This document shows, one piece after another, positions 33,625 through 42,163 of a DNA stretch of 64,000 nt; the first letter of the stretch is position 1; every line of letters starts with the position of its first letter. A program made the translations under genes and the position numbers. Origin of the DNA: Phycisphaerae bacterium (GTDB lineage: Bacteria; Planctomycetota; Phycisphaerae; Phycisphaerales; SM1A02); the NCBI GenBank assembly GCA_002702575.1, contig PAAJ01000001.1, positions 1-64,000 on the forward strand, given 5' to 3'. The notes under the pieces are model-generated. The model was not told where the DNA came from, made no database searches, and saw only the letters and a program-made list of their open reading frames with translations.

Positions 33625-34496
33625 GGTTGTTCCTTCTGTTCTTCTGACACTTCAATTTCTTTTGAAACAGCCTCGATCGGTACCGAGACTCGATAGGAAG
33701 ACATCGTAGCCTGCTCGCCGAAAGTCAGCAGACCTCTTGCCACAGGAGATTCACCCAGCATGTTCTCGTGCTGGATCTCAAGCGGAATCTCAACCAGAAG
33801 GGCGTCCGCACTCGATCGGTCTACTGGTACACCCATCACGACCCCGGGCGTGGGATCGGGCAAAAAACCGATTCCACTGGATTTCGTCGGCGGCCCCTTG
33901 ATGATCAGTGTGTCATCGCGGATCTCCGCTGAAGTACCAGGCCGCAGTCGGAGGGGCTTGGGGTAGATCCGCTGTTCCATCAACTCGATGGCCCACTGCT
34001 CGGGCGGAACGATGCCGTCCTTCCATGGCAAGGTGATGCGTTGTTCGGCGTTGCCGATGAAACACTGCTGCTTGTTGCAGACGAACCAGTCACCGGCAAC
34101 TGTGAACTCGGGTGACCTGCCCGGATCCTTCCAGCTCACTGGAGTCCGGATGGGTTGAAGCAGGGTGACTTCACCCTTGTAGCCATAGGTCATGCCGGCA
34201 GGTGTGTTGATCAACAAGGGTCGTGGAAAGACCGCTGGGTTCACTGTGAATCCAGTGGGTGCCTGAACCTCGATCGTGGTCGGGATGCCGGAGGCTCCAG
34301 GGTTCTTCCAGTAGATGTGCCAACCGTCCGGAACACTCAACGTGCAAGCCAAGATCAACCACTGATCCGGACCCGTCGCACCGGAACAGGGGCGAACCTC
34401 CATCTTCACGGCCGGCGGCTGTTCCTGAGACAGATCGGGAACAATGGGAACCAGCTGGGACAGGAGGGCCAGGATGGCTGACAACAGTGTTGGCAT
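33621..34496 (-). CDS. Stand-alone DsbD N-terminal-like (DsbDN) protein
   Basis: 291 residues with an N-terminal signal (about residues 1-18). The domain resembles the periplasmic alpha domain of DsbD/ScsB: Gly-Trp-His-Ile-Tyr-Trp-Lys-Asn-Pro-Gly-Ala-Ser-Gly, and Trp-Phe-Val-Cys-Asn-Lys-Gln-Gln-Cys, the catalytic Cys pair. The membrane and thioredoxin domains of full DsbD are absent here. The last codons overlap the redoxin start (ATGA). GGAGGA precedes the ATG. It probably passes reducing power to, or takes it from, the redoxin. Confidence 0.82.
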   Translation of the reverse strand: MPTLLSAILALLSQLVPIVPDLSQEQPPAVKMEVRPCSGATGPDQWLILACTLSVPDGWHIYWKNPGASGIPTTIEVQAPTGFTVNPAVFPRPLLINTPAGMTYGYKGEVTLLQPIRTPVSWKDPGRSPEFTVAGDWFVCNKQQCFIGNAEQRITLPWKDGIVPPEQWAIELMEQRIYPKPLRLRPGTSAEIRDDTLIIKGPPTKSSGIGFLPDPTPGVVMGVPVDRSSADALLVEIPLEIQHENMLGESPVARGLLTFGEQATMSSYRVSVPIEAVSKEIEVSEEQKEQP

Positions 34497-34566
34497 GTGT
34501 GTGTCCTCCGCAATCGGTCAGTCATCGTACACTGCAGCCTGTCGAAAGACTTCTGGAAGGATCCGT

Positions 34567-35070
34567 ATGAACATGCCGAAGCTGCTGGTCAAATTCGCGA
34601 TGCTTGCAACCGCCGTGGCGGTGATCATCCCCTCGCTGGGCTGCAAACCCGAGATCAGTGACAAGGACATCGTGAAACTCAATGTTGCGCAGGCTCGTGA
34701 ATACATCGTCCGGCCACCGACGACCTCGATCTTCGAATCACCGCTCCCGGGCATCTGGGTGGACCCCCGAAGGGAACCCGACTTCGTGCTCGGGCACATC
34801 CCCGGTGCCGTCAACATCCCGTTTTCAAGCGTGTCATCCAACTGGATGTTCCTTGAAGGCTATGGACCCAAGATCGTCTACGGGGATACGTACAACGACC
34901 CTCTGGCCGACGCGATGAGCAAGACGCTGATGCAATATGGACTGAAGGACATCTACACGCTTCGTGGAGGACTCGAAGCGTGGACCGAAGCCAACATGGA
35001 ACTTCAGAAAGGTGCGCCGCCTCCACTGGAGAAGCAGCGCCCGCCGCGGAGACGTCCCATCCGTCACTGA
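34567..35070 (+). CDS. Rhodanese-like lipoprotein lacking the active-site cysteine
   Basis: 167 residues. The lipobox is Pro-Ser-Leu-Gly-Cys (Cys26). The rhodanese domain (about residues 40-150) shows Trp-Val-Asp-Pro-Arg, Gly-His-Ile-Pro-Gly-Ala-Val-Asn-Ile-Pro and Leu-Arg-Gly-Gly-Leu-Glu-Ala-Trp. In the catalytic loop the expected Tyr-Cys is Tyr105-Gly106-Asp-Thr, so sulfurtransferase activity is unlikely and a binding role is more plausible. GGAAGGAT is the ribosome-binding site, and TACACT at 34528-34533 is a possible -10. Confidence 0.82.
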   Translation: MNMPKLLVKFAMLATAVAVIIPSLGCKPEISDKDIVKLNVAQAREYIVRPPTTSIFESPLPGIWVDPRREPDFVLGHIPGAVNIPFSSVSSNWMFLEGYGPKIVYGDTYNDPLADAMSKTLMQYGLKDIYTLRGGLEAWTEANMELQKGAPPPLEKQRPPRRRPIRH

Positions 35071-35083
35071 CCCATGCCCCGAC

Positions 35084-36013
35084 ATGTCCATCGAAGTGCA
35101 CGAAATCGATCTCGACTATCTGGGTGTTCCCGGAGCAATCGCCGCATGGGCTGTCGAAGGACCTGATGGCTGGGTGCTGATCGAATCGGGCCCTGAAAGC
35201 TGCTGGCCCGTACTGGAAGACGGTCTGAAGAAGCTGGGCGTGGCACCGGCTGAACTCAGATCACTTCTGCTGACCCATATCCATCTTGATCATGCCGGAG
35301 GTGCCTGGCGATTTGCTGAACTCGGCGTTCCGGTCCATGTTCATGAAAAAGGTGCTCGGCACCTTGTTGATCCCGCCAAACTGCTGGCGAGCGCAACACG
35401 GATCTACGGAGACGACATGGATCGGCTCTGGGGTGACCTGAAGCCCTGCCCTGCAAACACCGTGCATGCCATCCGGGACGGTGATGCCGTCGAAACCGCC
35501 GGCATGACCTTCAAGGCCGTGGAAACGACAGGCCATGCAGACCATCACATCGCCTGGAGTCTCGAGCATGAGGAACCCGCCACGATCTTCACCGGTGATG
35601 CGGCCGCCATGCTCCTTCCGGGGACCCACTGGATCTCCCTGCCAATGCCACCACCTGAATTCAGGCCGGAGGCGTGGCAGAGCTCCATTGATCGACTCGA
35701 GGGAGGTCACTGGAATCGCTTCTGTCTGACCCACGGTGGACGACTCGAGGGCCCTGAGATCGTGGCCCATCTGGGACGTCTTCGAGCCGATCTGGAGGCC
35801 CATCAGATCTTCATCGCCGATGTGCTCGCCACCGAAGCGGATCAGACCTCGAGGATGAGCCGCTATCGGACATGGTTATTGGAATCCGCGATCGCCGATG
35901 GGATCCAGGAGTCGTTTTTTGACCAGTACGTGTCAAAGGGGCTCCTGTCGATGAATCTCAGTGGGGTAGGTCGATTTCTGGCCCAAAAAGCCGCATCCAA
36001 CGATTCTGATTGA
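35084..36013 (+). CDS. Metallo-beta-lactamase-fold hydrolase
   Basis: 309 residues. The motif Thr-His-Ile-His-Leu-Asp-His-Ala-Gly (HxHxDH) near residue 62 supplies metal ligands. His in Thr-Gly-His-Ala-Asp-His, Asp in Phe-Thr-Gly-Asp-Ala-Ala and a later Thr-His-Gly-Gly complete a two-metal site. The C-terminal 80 residues form a helical extension as in glyoxalase-II-like MBL proteins. It starts 13 bp after the rhodanese-like gene, a pairing seen in sulfur metabolism (persulfide dioxygenases). The substrate is not determined. Confidence 0.88.
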   Translation: MSIEVHEIDLDYLGVPGAIAAWAVEGPDGWVLIESGPESCWPVLEDGLKKLGVAPAELRSLLLTHIHLDHAGGAWRFAELGVPVHVHEKGARHLVDPAKLLASATRIYGDDMDRLWGDLKPCPANTVHAIRDGDAVETAGMTFKAVETTGHADHHIAWSLEHEEPATIFTGDAAAMLLPGTHWISLPMPPPEFRPEAWQSSIDRLEGGHWNRFCLTHGGRLEGPEIVAHLGRLRADLEAHQIFIADVLATEADQTSRMSRYRTWLLESAIADGIQESFFDQYVSKGLLSMNLSGVGRFLAQKAASNDSD

Positions 36014-36248
36014 TCAATCAGGCATTTGAATGCCATATCCGGCCTCAAGCCCCTAGAAACGCATTGCCCGGCAGTGCTTCTCGGCTTACGCTGAGTGGTC
36101 TGGAACTCCCTCACGATTGGGAGGAACACCTCATGGCCACCGGGCCGAACATGATCATTGGAGCAGTTGTATTCCCGTTGCTCCAGACCCACCGTTTGGG
36201 TGAACAGAACTGATGGCCCCAAGAGGGCCCAAGGAGAGGACCAGCACG

Positions 36249-38129
36249 ATGTTGAAGAGAGCATTTGCCGGGGTGGCCGTTGTGGGGCTTTGCGTGGCTG
36301 CCACAAGTCAGCTGGATACGCCAACCAGGAAAACGGAACCATTGGTTCCAACCAGCCAAAGCATGCCTGCTCCGATCCGCTCCGCCGGTGGTGAGTCGAT
36401 GACCAGCTTCAGGCTGGCGACCGGTCTGAGTCGTCCTGTTCTGGTGACGCATGATGGTGTCAACCCCGACTGGATCTACGTCGTTGAACAGCGATCGGGT
36501 TCCACGGGTCGAATCAAGATTCTCAATCGTTCCAATGGATCTCTGATCAGTACGTTCCTCTCCGTCAATGGTGTGAACACCGGATCCGAGCAGGGACTTC
36601 TTGGCCTGTGCTTCGATCCCGACTATGAAAACAACGGTTACTTCTACGTCCACTACACGGCCAGCAACACGAGCTTCATCACTCGTTATCAGCGTTCAAG
36701 CTCGAATCCACAGACCGCGAATCCATCTTCCGCGACGGTCGTGTACTCCATCTCGCAGCCGTATTCAAATCACAATGCAGGATGGCTGGAGTTCGGACCC
36801 GATGGCTACCTCTACATCAGCATGGGTGATGGTGGCTCCGGCGGTGATCCCGGCAATCGTGCCCAGAATCTCAACAACCAACTCGGCAAGATGCTCCGGA
36901 TCGACGTGAGCTCCCTGCCGTACACGATTCCTCCAAGCAACCCGTTCGGAGATGAAATCTGGAGCTATGGCCTTCGTAACGTCTGGCGAGCCAGCTTCGA
37001 CCGGGATACCGGCGATCTCTGGATGGGCGATGTCGGACAGAATGCGTGGGAAGAAATCGACTTCCAGCCCGCCAACAGCTCAGGTGGTGAAAACTGGGGC
37101 TGGCGATGCTACGAAGGCGACAACTCCTACAACACCAGTGGGTGTCCAAGCAGTGCCACCATGACCTTCCCGATCTGGGAATACAGCCACGGCGGAAGTC
37201 CCTTCCGCTGCTCCATCACGGGTGGCTATGTGTATCGCGGCAGCAGCATGCCTTGGATGAATGGCACCTATTTCTTCGGCGATTACTGCTCGAATCAGAT
37301 CTGGACCCTTCGATATGACGGTTCCAGCGTCAGTGATTACCAGGAGCGGACCAGTGAATTGACACCGAACGCGGGTGCCATCGGCGCCATCTCCAGCTTC
37401 GGTGAGGATTACTACGGCGAGCTCTATGTCTGTGATCTCAATGGCGAGATCTTCAGCATTCGACCCGATCAGCCAACCGGCGCCTGCTGCTTCAATGATC
37501 AGTGCGTGCCCAACCAGACTTCTGCAACCTGCGCCAATGTCGGTGGTGAGTACCAGGGCGACAACGTCAATTGCGCTGATGTGAATTGCCTGACGCCACC
37601 GTCGAATGATGATTGTGACAATGCAGCAGTTGCTGGAGAAGGCAATACGAATTTCGATACCGAGAATGCAACCGACAGTGGTTACACCGAATCCTGCACC
37701 TTCGGCCAGGACGTCTGGTACAAGTTCGATCCACTCTATGACGGCACCATGCTGGCATCCGTCACCGGTACGCTCTTCTCTCCAGAGATCGGCTTCTATG
37801 AAGGCAGCTGCCCGACTGGCAACTTCGAGGCCGTCGCATGTGGCGAGTCGTCCTTCATCTACTCGGTCTCCGAAGGCACCAGCTACTGGTTCAGGATCGG
37901 CAACAACTCCGGCGATACCGGATTCGGAACGCTCACCATCTCGGTGATCCCGAGCGAGGAAAACTGCGAGGGTGACTGCAATGGCGATGATGTCCGTGAT
38001 GTCAACGACATGCTCGCACTCCTGGCAGACTATGGCCAGAGCAGCGACTGTGACATCACAGGTGATGACATCATCACCGTGGACGACATCCTGGCGTTCC
38101 TCTCCGACTTCGGCGTCCCCTGCGAGTAG
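36249..38129 (+). CDS. Secreted glucose/sorbosone dehydrogenase-like beta-propeller with dockerin-like tail
   Basis: 626 residues. A signal peptide (about residues 1-20) is followed by a PQQ-type sugar dehydrogenase/HHIP-like six-bladed propeller (about 45-410), with Glu-Gln-Gly-Leu-Leu-Gly-Leu-Cys-Phe-Asp-Pro and Asn-His-Asn-Ala-Gly. A cysteine-rich Gly-Ala-Cys-Cys-Phe module (about 415-450) and a beta-sandwich (about 455-570) follow. The C-terminus has two dockerin-like Ca-binding loops (about 573-626). AGGAGAGG precedes the ATG. A hairpin terminator follows. Confidence 0.88.
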   Translation: MLKRAFAGVAVVGLCVAATSQLDTPTRKTEPLVPTSQSMPAPIRSAGGESMTSFRLATGLSRPVLVTHDGVNPDWIYVVEQRSGSTGRIKILNRSNGSLISTFLSVNGVNTGSEQGLLGLCFDPDYENNGYFYVHYTASNTSFITRYQRSSSNPQTANPSSATVVYSISQPYSNHNAGWLEFGPDGYLYISMGDGGSGGDPGNRAQNLNNQLGKMLRIDVSSLPYTIPPSNPFGDEIWSYGLRNVWRASFDRDTGDLWMGDVGQNAWEEIDFQPANSSGGENWGWRCYEGDNSYNTSGCPSSATMTFPIWEYSHGGSPFRCSITGGYVYRGSSMPWMNGTYFFGDYCSNQIWTLRYDGSSVSDYQERTSELTPNAGAIGAISSFGEDYYGELYVCDLNGEIFSIRPDQPTGACCFNDQCVPNQTSATCANVGGEYQGDNVNCADVNCLTPPSNDDCDNAAVAGEGNTNFDTENATDSGYTESCTFGQDVWYKFDPLYDGTMLASVTGTLFSPEIGFYEGSCPTGNFEAVACGESSFIYSVSEGTSYWFRIGNNSGDTGFGTLTISVIPSEENCEGDCNGDDVRDVNDMLALLADYGQSSDCDITGDDIITVDDILAFLSDFGVPCE

Positions 38130-38160
38130 AGGCCGTCAGAGAACCCCATTGATTCCACCC

Positions 38161-38190
38161 GGGCCGGGGGCAGATTCCTGCCCCCGGCCC
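38161..38190 (+). terminator. Strong GC-rich hairpin, likely terminator
   Basis: A perfect 12-bp stem (38161-38172 with 38179-38190) has a 6-nt loop. The following T-run is weak (TTT within eight nt), so termination may depend on stem strength. Confidence 0.6.
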
Positions 38191-38204
38191 GCTGACTTTC
38201 GATG

Positions 38205-38213
38205 TGCTATCCT
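38205..38213 (+). promoter_or_regulatory. Candidate extended -10 promoter of tRNA-Ile
   Basis: TGCTATCCT, a TGN-extended -10 element, ends 13 nt before the mature tRNA 5' end. Confidence 0.4.
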
Positions 38214-38226
38214 GTCGCGTTCGCCC

Positions 38227-38300
<74 letters not shown>

Positions 38301-38304
38301 TTGG

Positions 38305-38337
38305 ACGGCGGATCCTTGAAGAGGGATCCGCCGTTTT
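38305..38337 (+). terminator. Rho-independent terminator of tRNA-Ile
   Basis: A perfect 11-bp stem (38305-38315 with 38324-38334) and an 8-nt loop are followed by TTTT, starting five nt after the tRNA. Confidence 0.85.
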
Positions 38338-38374
38338 GGAAGAGAAACCAAGCACCATTTGAAAGAGAGCCGTC

Positions 38375-39325
38375 ATGCGTCGCGCCAAGATCAGCGTCAT
38401 CGGAGCTGGAAACGTCGGAGCCACCTGTGCCCACTGGGCCGCTGCCAAGGAGCTTGGGGATGTCGTCCTCGTGGATATCCCTGACAAGGTCGGTGTAGCG
38501 CAAGGCAAAGCACTTGATCTGGCCTGCTGTGGACCGATCGAGAACTTTGATGCCAACATCATCGGTACGAGTGATTACAAGGATGTCGCTGGATCCGATG
38601 TCGTGATCGTGACCGCAGGTCTTCCTCGCAAGCCCGGCATGAGTCGCGATGATCTTATTCAGACGAATGTGAAGATCGTCAAGAGTGTCTCCGAGCAGAT
38701 CGCCACACACGCACCTGATTCAGTCGTGATCGTTGTCGCAAACCCTCTGGATGCCATGGTCTACACCGCATGGAAGACGACAGGCTTTCCGACCAACAGG
38801 ATTCTTGGACAGGCCGGTTGCCTGGACGTTGCCCGCTTCTGCACCTTCATCGCAATGGAAATCGGCTGCAGCGTAGAAGATGTCACGGCCCTGCTTCTGG
38901 GTGGACATGGTGACGACATGGTTCCACTGCCGAGATTCGCAAGCGTTCATGGAATTCCCGTGAATCAGCTTCTCTCCGATGAAACCATCACGGCCTGTGT
39001 TGATCGGGCCAAGGTCGGAGGTGGCGAAATCGTCAAGCTGATGGGCACCAGCGCCTACTACGCACCCGCCAGCGGATCCGTCCAGATGGCCGAGGCGATC
39101 ATCAAGGACAAGAAGCGAATCCTGCCCTGTGCGGCCTACTGTGACGCGGAATACGGCGTCGGTGGTTACTTCGTCGGCGTTCCCTGCGTCCTTGGCGCAG
39201 GCGGCATGGAACAGGTCATCGAAATCGATCTCAACTCCGATGAAAAGGTGCTCATGGACGAATCCGTGAGTCATGTGAAGGATCTCGTGGAGGTCGTTCG
39301 CGAAACCTTCCCCGAACTCGTCTGA
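38375..39325 (+). CDS. mdh: Malate dehydrogenase (LDH-like family)
   Basis: 316 residues. TCA-cycle enzyme oxidising malate to oxaloacetate with NAD. N-terminal Gly-Ala-Gly-Asn-Val-Gly binds NAD. Ala-Gly-Leu-Pro-Arg-Lys-Pro-Gly-Met-Ser-Arg contains the two arginines that select malate over lactate. Gly-Gly-His-Gly-Asp-Asp holds the catalytic His. It has its own transcription unit, ending in the terminator at 39375-39409. Confidence 0.96.
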   Translation: MRRAKISVIGAGNVGATCAHWAAAKELGDVVLVDIPDKVGVAQGKALDLACCGPIENFDANIIGTSDYKDVAGSDVVIVTAGLPRKPGMSRDDLIQTNVKIVKSVSEQIATHAPDSVVIVVANPLDAMVYTAWKTTGFPTNRILGQAGCLDVARFCTFIAMEIGCSVEDVTALLLGGHGDDMVPLPRFASVHGIPVNQLLSDETITACVDRAKVGGGEIVKLMGTSAYYAPASGSVQMAEAIIKDKKRILPCAAYCDAEYGVGGYFVGVPCVLGAGGMEQVIEIDLNSDEKVLMDESVSHVKDLVEVVRETFPELV

Positions 39326-39374
39326 GAGTCGACTGCGAGTCATGAAGCGTGACTGGCAGATTCCAATCGAAAAC

Positions 39375-39409
39375 AAACAGCCCGGCCTCCCTGGACGCCG
39401 GGCTGTTTT
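39375..39409 (+). terminator. Rho-independent terminator of mdh
   Basis: A 12-bp perfect stem (39375-39386 with 39397-39408) and a 10-nt loop end in TTTT. Confidence 0.9.
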
Positions 39410-39624
39410 CCTTTACTGCGGGAGGCTTCACCCGCAGTCGGGCTCGCACCCATTCTCTCTCTCGAACCTGGCGATGACCGAGGGCCGTCAAACAGCCTGA
39501 TGGGCAGACCCACCATCAACGTTCACAGCTTGCGCCGATTCCCGTGTCGTGCAACCGGAATCTGATCGAAATCTGGAGCCAGGCCGGGTCAGGCGGCAAG
39601 GGGACTGTCGGTTCATGCACGTTG
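39410..39624. other. Gene-free remainder of the mdh-MOSC gap
   Basis: The full gap between mdh and the MOSC gene is about 310 bp. Apart from the mdh terminator and the promoter hexamer at its end, this stretch shows no gene, RNA or repeat. Confidence 0.5.
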
Positions 39625-39630
39625 TAGAAT
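39625..39630 (+). promoter_or_regulatory. Candidate -10 element of a leaderless promoter (MOSC gene)
   Basis: TAGAAT, a near-consensus -10, ends 7 nt before the ATG at 39638 (4 nt before an in-frame GTG at 39635). Confidence 0.55.
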
Positions 39631-39637
39631 CGTTGTG

Positions 39638-40114
39638 ATGTCGAACGTGCTTGAAATATGGATCGCGCCGGTGGCCGGTCAACCCATGGTGTCCAGGGAG
39701 ATCGTTCAGGCCATTGCAGGAGAAGGCCTCGAGGGAGATCGATATCGGTCGGCAGGCAGCTGGTCACGGGATGATGGAAAGCCCGATCAGGAACTGACCC
39801 TCATCGAAATCGAACAGCTTGAATGGTTCGAGAAGGAAACCGGGCAGGTGCTCCCGCCATCCATGACTCGTCGAAACATTCTCACGCGAGGCATCTCCCT
39901 GAATGAACTGGTCGGGAGCCGTATCCGGATCGGCGGTGTCGAGCTCGAGGGCATGCGTCTGTGCGAGCCCTGCAAGACCCTGCAGGAACGGACTGGTCTG
40001 CCCGTTCTGCCGGCTCTGGTCCACCGAGCCGGTCTCAACTGCCGAATCATCAAGACGGGCGAAATCAGAGTCGGGGATGCCATCGAGCCGATGAATGGAG
40101 ACCGGGGCAGCTGA
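39638..40114 (+). CDS. MOSC-domain protein
   Basis: 158 residues, a single MOSC domain of the short YiiM-like kind. Gly-Leu-Glu-Gly-Asp-Arg-Tyr, Thr-Arg-Arg-Asn-Ile-Leu-Thr-Arg-Gly and Leu-Cys-Glu-Pro-Cys are typical. The conserved Cys in the last motif binds or carries sulfur/molybdenum cofactor in related proteins. MOSC proteins act with Moco-dependent reduction of N-hydroxylated compounds, but no partner is encoded nearby. ATG 39638 is preferred to GTG 39635. Confidence 0.88.
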   Translation: MSNVLEIWIAPVAGQPMVSREIVQAIAGEGLEGDRYRSAGSWSRDDGKPDQELTLIEIEQLEWFEKETGQVLPPSMTRRNILTRGISLNELVGSRIRIGGVELEGMRLCEPCKTLQERTGLPVLPALVHRAGLNCRIIKTGEIRVGDAIEPMNGDRGS

Positions 40115-40163
40115 ACACCCTGCGGGGTTTCCATGATCCAGCAGCCCGGTTCGAGGATCGACC

Positions 40164-40970
40164 GTGTCAGACCAAGACAGCACACCCGTTCAACAGATCA
40201 ACCATCACGCGATCAAGGCCTATGACCTCTACATCGCGGTCATTGCCATCGTTGCCCTGATCATGATGGTCTGGCAATTGTTCATGCCACCGGATCATGA
40301 GATCCGGAAGCTGCTCAATCTCTTCGACATCATCTTCTGCGGCCTCTTCTTCATCGATTACATCCGCCACATCGTTCTCTCGAAGAGGAAGTGGAGATAC
40401 ATCTTCACATGGGGATTGCTGGACCTGGCATCATCCATTCCGATCATCGGCCCCTTCCGACTCTTCCGTCTGGCAACGGTCGTTCGAGCGCTCCGAGTCA
40501 TTCGATCCTTCAGAATCCTGTCTCAGGTCTTCATTCGAGACAAAATTGCATCGACGGTCAGCATCCTGATGCTGATCAGTACGCTCATCATCGTCGGATG
40601 CTGTCTTGGCGTACTGCATTACGAGATGCAGGATCCAAGGGCCAGTATCAAGACAGCGGAAGATGTTGCGTGGTGGGCAATTGTGACAACATCAACCGTT
40701 GGCTACGGAGACCTCGAACCCATCACCCCAGGCGGTCGTATCCTTGCTGTCCTGATCATGTGCGTGGGAATCGGCCTCTTTGCGACCTTCGCAGGCGCCC
40801 TTGCCGGCATCTTCCTTCGAACGCCCAAGGACATCCCGAGCACCGCAACACAGCGGTATCACTTCATCGTCGATCAAAACAAGAACGTTCTTTCGCGTCT
40901 TGATCAGCTGGAAAAGGCCCTTGAGGAACTTCGGAATTCAGATCAGTCGTCGAAACCGGGAGCCCCTTAG
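40164..40970 (+). CDS. Voltage-gated K+ channel (six-helix, KvAP-like)
   Basis: 268 residues, GTG start at 40164. Six membrane segments. The S4-like helix (about residues 98-121) has regularly spaced arginines, as in voltage sensors. The pore loop contains Thr-Thr-Ser-Thr-Val-Gly-Tyr-Gly-Asp, the K+ selectivity filter. A C-terminal cytosolic coiled coil (about 235-258) may drive tetramerisation. It lies 49 bp after the MOSC gene, probably by chance. Confidence 0.93.
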   Translation: MSDQDSTPVQQINHHAIKAYDLYIAVIAIVALIMMVWQLFMPPDHEIRKLLNLFDIIFCGLFFIDYIRHIVLSKRKWRYIFTWGLLDLASSIPIIGPFRLFRLATVVRALRVIRSFRILSQVFIRDKIASTVSILMLISTLIIVGCCLGVLHYEMQDPRASIKTAEDVAWWAIVTTSTVGYGDLEPITPGGRILAVLIMCVGIGLFATFAGALAGIFLRTPKDIPSTATQRYHFIVDQNKNVLSRLDQLEKALEELRNSDQSSKPGAP

Positions 40971-41084
40971 AAGGCTGCCAAGGGATCTGTACGAGTCTGT
41001 TCTGGGAGTTGTCGATTTCCTGATTGAACTGGATTCGCCTGCCAGTACGATGCCTCAATTCAAGAGAAAACAGGAGGAAGCGTC

Positions 41085-42146
41085 ATGAATGGTCGCCTTG
41101 AGGCTCTTGCATACTGTGTCGTCCTTGGAATGGCATCGAGTGTCACGATGGCGGAGACATGGAATGTCCCCGGTGATTTTCCGACGATTCAGGAAGCACT
41201 GGATATTGCTTCCCCTGATGACACCATCCTCGTTGGCCCCGGTACCTATTACGGACCGCTTGATTTCGACAACAAGAACATGATCCTGAAGTCGACGGAT
41301 GGTGCAGACGTCACCTTCATCGACGGATCGCAGACCAATGAGAGTCTGGTCTCGATGCTGTTCTGCAATACACCTGCGCGGGTCGAGGGATTCACCTTCC
41401 AGAACGCAGATGGTGGAACAGCCGTCGGCTTCGACGAGACGATCATCGTTGGTGGTGCGATTCGAATTCTCCAGGGCAGGCCGGTCATCGAGGATTGCAT
41501 CTTCGACAACTGCCACTCGGGATTCGGTGGCGCGATCCACTGTGGAACCTCGGAAACAATACTCATCAACTGCGACTTCACCAATTGCTCGTCCTCGGCC
41601 AATGGTGGGGCTGTCGTCATGATCAACGGATTGGGTACCTTCGAGAACTGTCATTTCGAGGGCAATCACGCGACCCTTCAGGGTGGCGCCATCCACATCG
41701 TGAACGGCGAGGGCCATTCCATGCAGGATTGCAGCATTGTGAACAACACCTCGATCGATGGTGCCGGCATCTCCTGGCAGAACGTACAGACGGCGTATCC
41801 GCTCAACCTGCTGGGGTGCACTGTTACCGGCAACGTAGCGCTCAACTCGGGTGGTGGTGTCCGCAGTGTGGCCGGTTCACAACCGATCATCTTCACCGAC
41901 TCGACGCTCTGTGATAACGCACCTGACGAGATCATCGGCCCATTTGTCGACAATGGCGGCAACACGCTGTGCGTCTGCCCGGCCGATATCAACGGCAACG
42001 GCATCGTCGAGATCGATGACATCCTGGTCATCGTCGCCCAATGGGGCACCGATGGTCCTCAGGGTGATGTCAACCATGACGGCATCGTGAACATCGCAGA
42101 CTTGCTGGAAGCCATCGATACCTTCGGTCCGTGTGAGAATCTCTGA
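41085..42146 (+). CDS. Secreted right-handed beta-helix protein with dockerin-like tail
   Basis: 353 residues. The signal peptide ends near Thr-Met-Ala-Glu (residue 23). Residues about 30-295 are parallel beta-helix repeats of the pectate-lyase/NosD kind: Thr-Ile-Gln-Glu-Ala-Leu, then rungs such as Gly-Gly-Ala-Ile-x-Ile. No catalytic residues are evident. The C-terminus (about 300-353) has two Asp-x-Asn-Gly-Asp/Asn-Gly-Ile loops of the dockerin type. AGGAGG precedes the ATG by 6 nt. It is possibly a surface or carbohydrate-related protein. Confidence 0.87.
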   Translation: MNGRLEALAYCVVLGMASSVTMAETWNVPGDFPTIQEALDIASPDDTILVGPGTYYGPLDFDNKNMILKSTDGADVTFIDGSQTNESLVSMLFCNTPARVEGFTFQNADGGTAVGFDETIIVGGAIRILQGRPVIEDCIFDNCHSGFGGAIHCGTSETILINCDFTNCSSSANGGAVVMINGLGTFENCHFEGNHATLQGGAIHIVNGEGHSMQDCSIVNNTSIDGAGISWQNVQTAYPLNLLGCTVTGNVALNSGGGVRSVAGSQPIIFTDSTLCDNAPDEIIGPFVDNGGNTLCVCPADINGNGIVEIDDILVIVAQWGTDGPQGDVNHDGIVNIADLLEAIDTFGPCENL

Positions 42147-42163
42147 TTCTCATCCGCTTGGAT

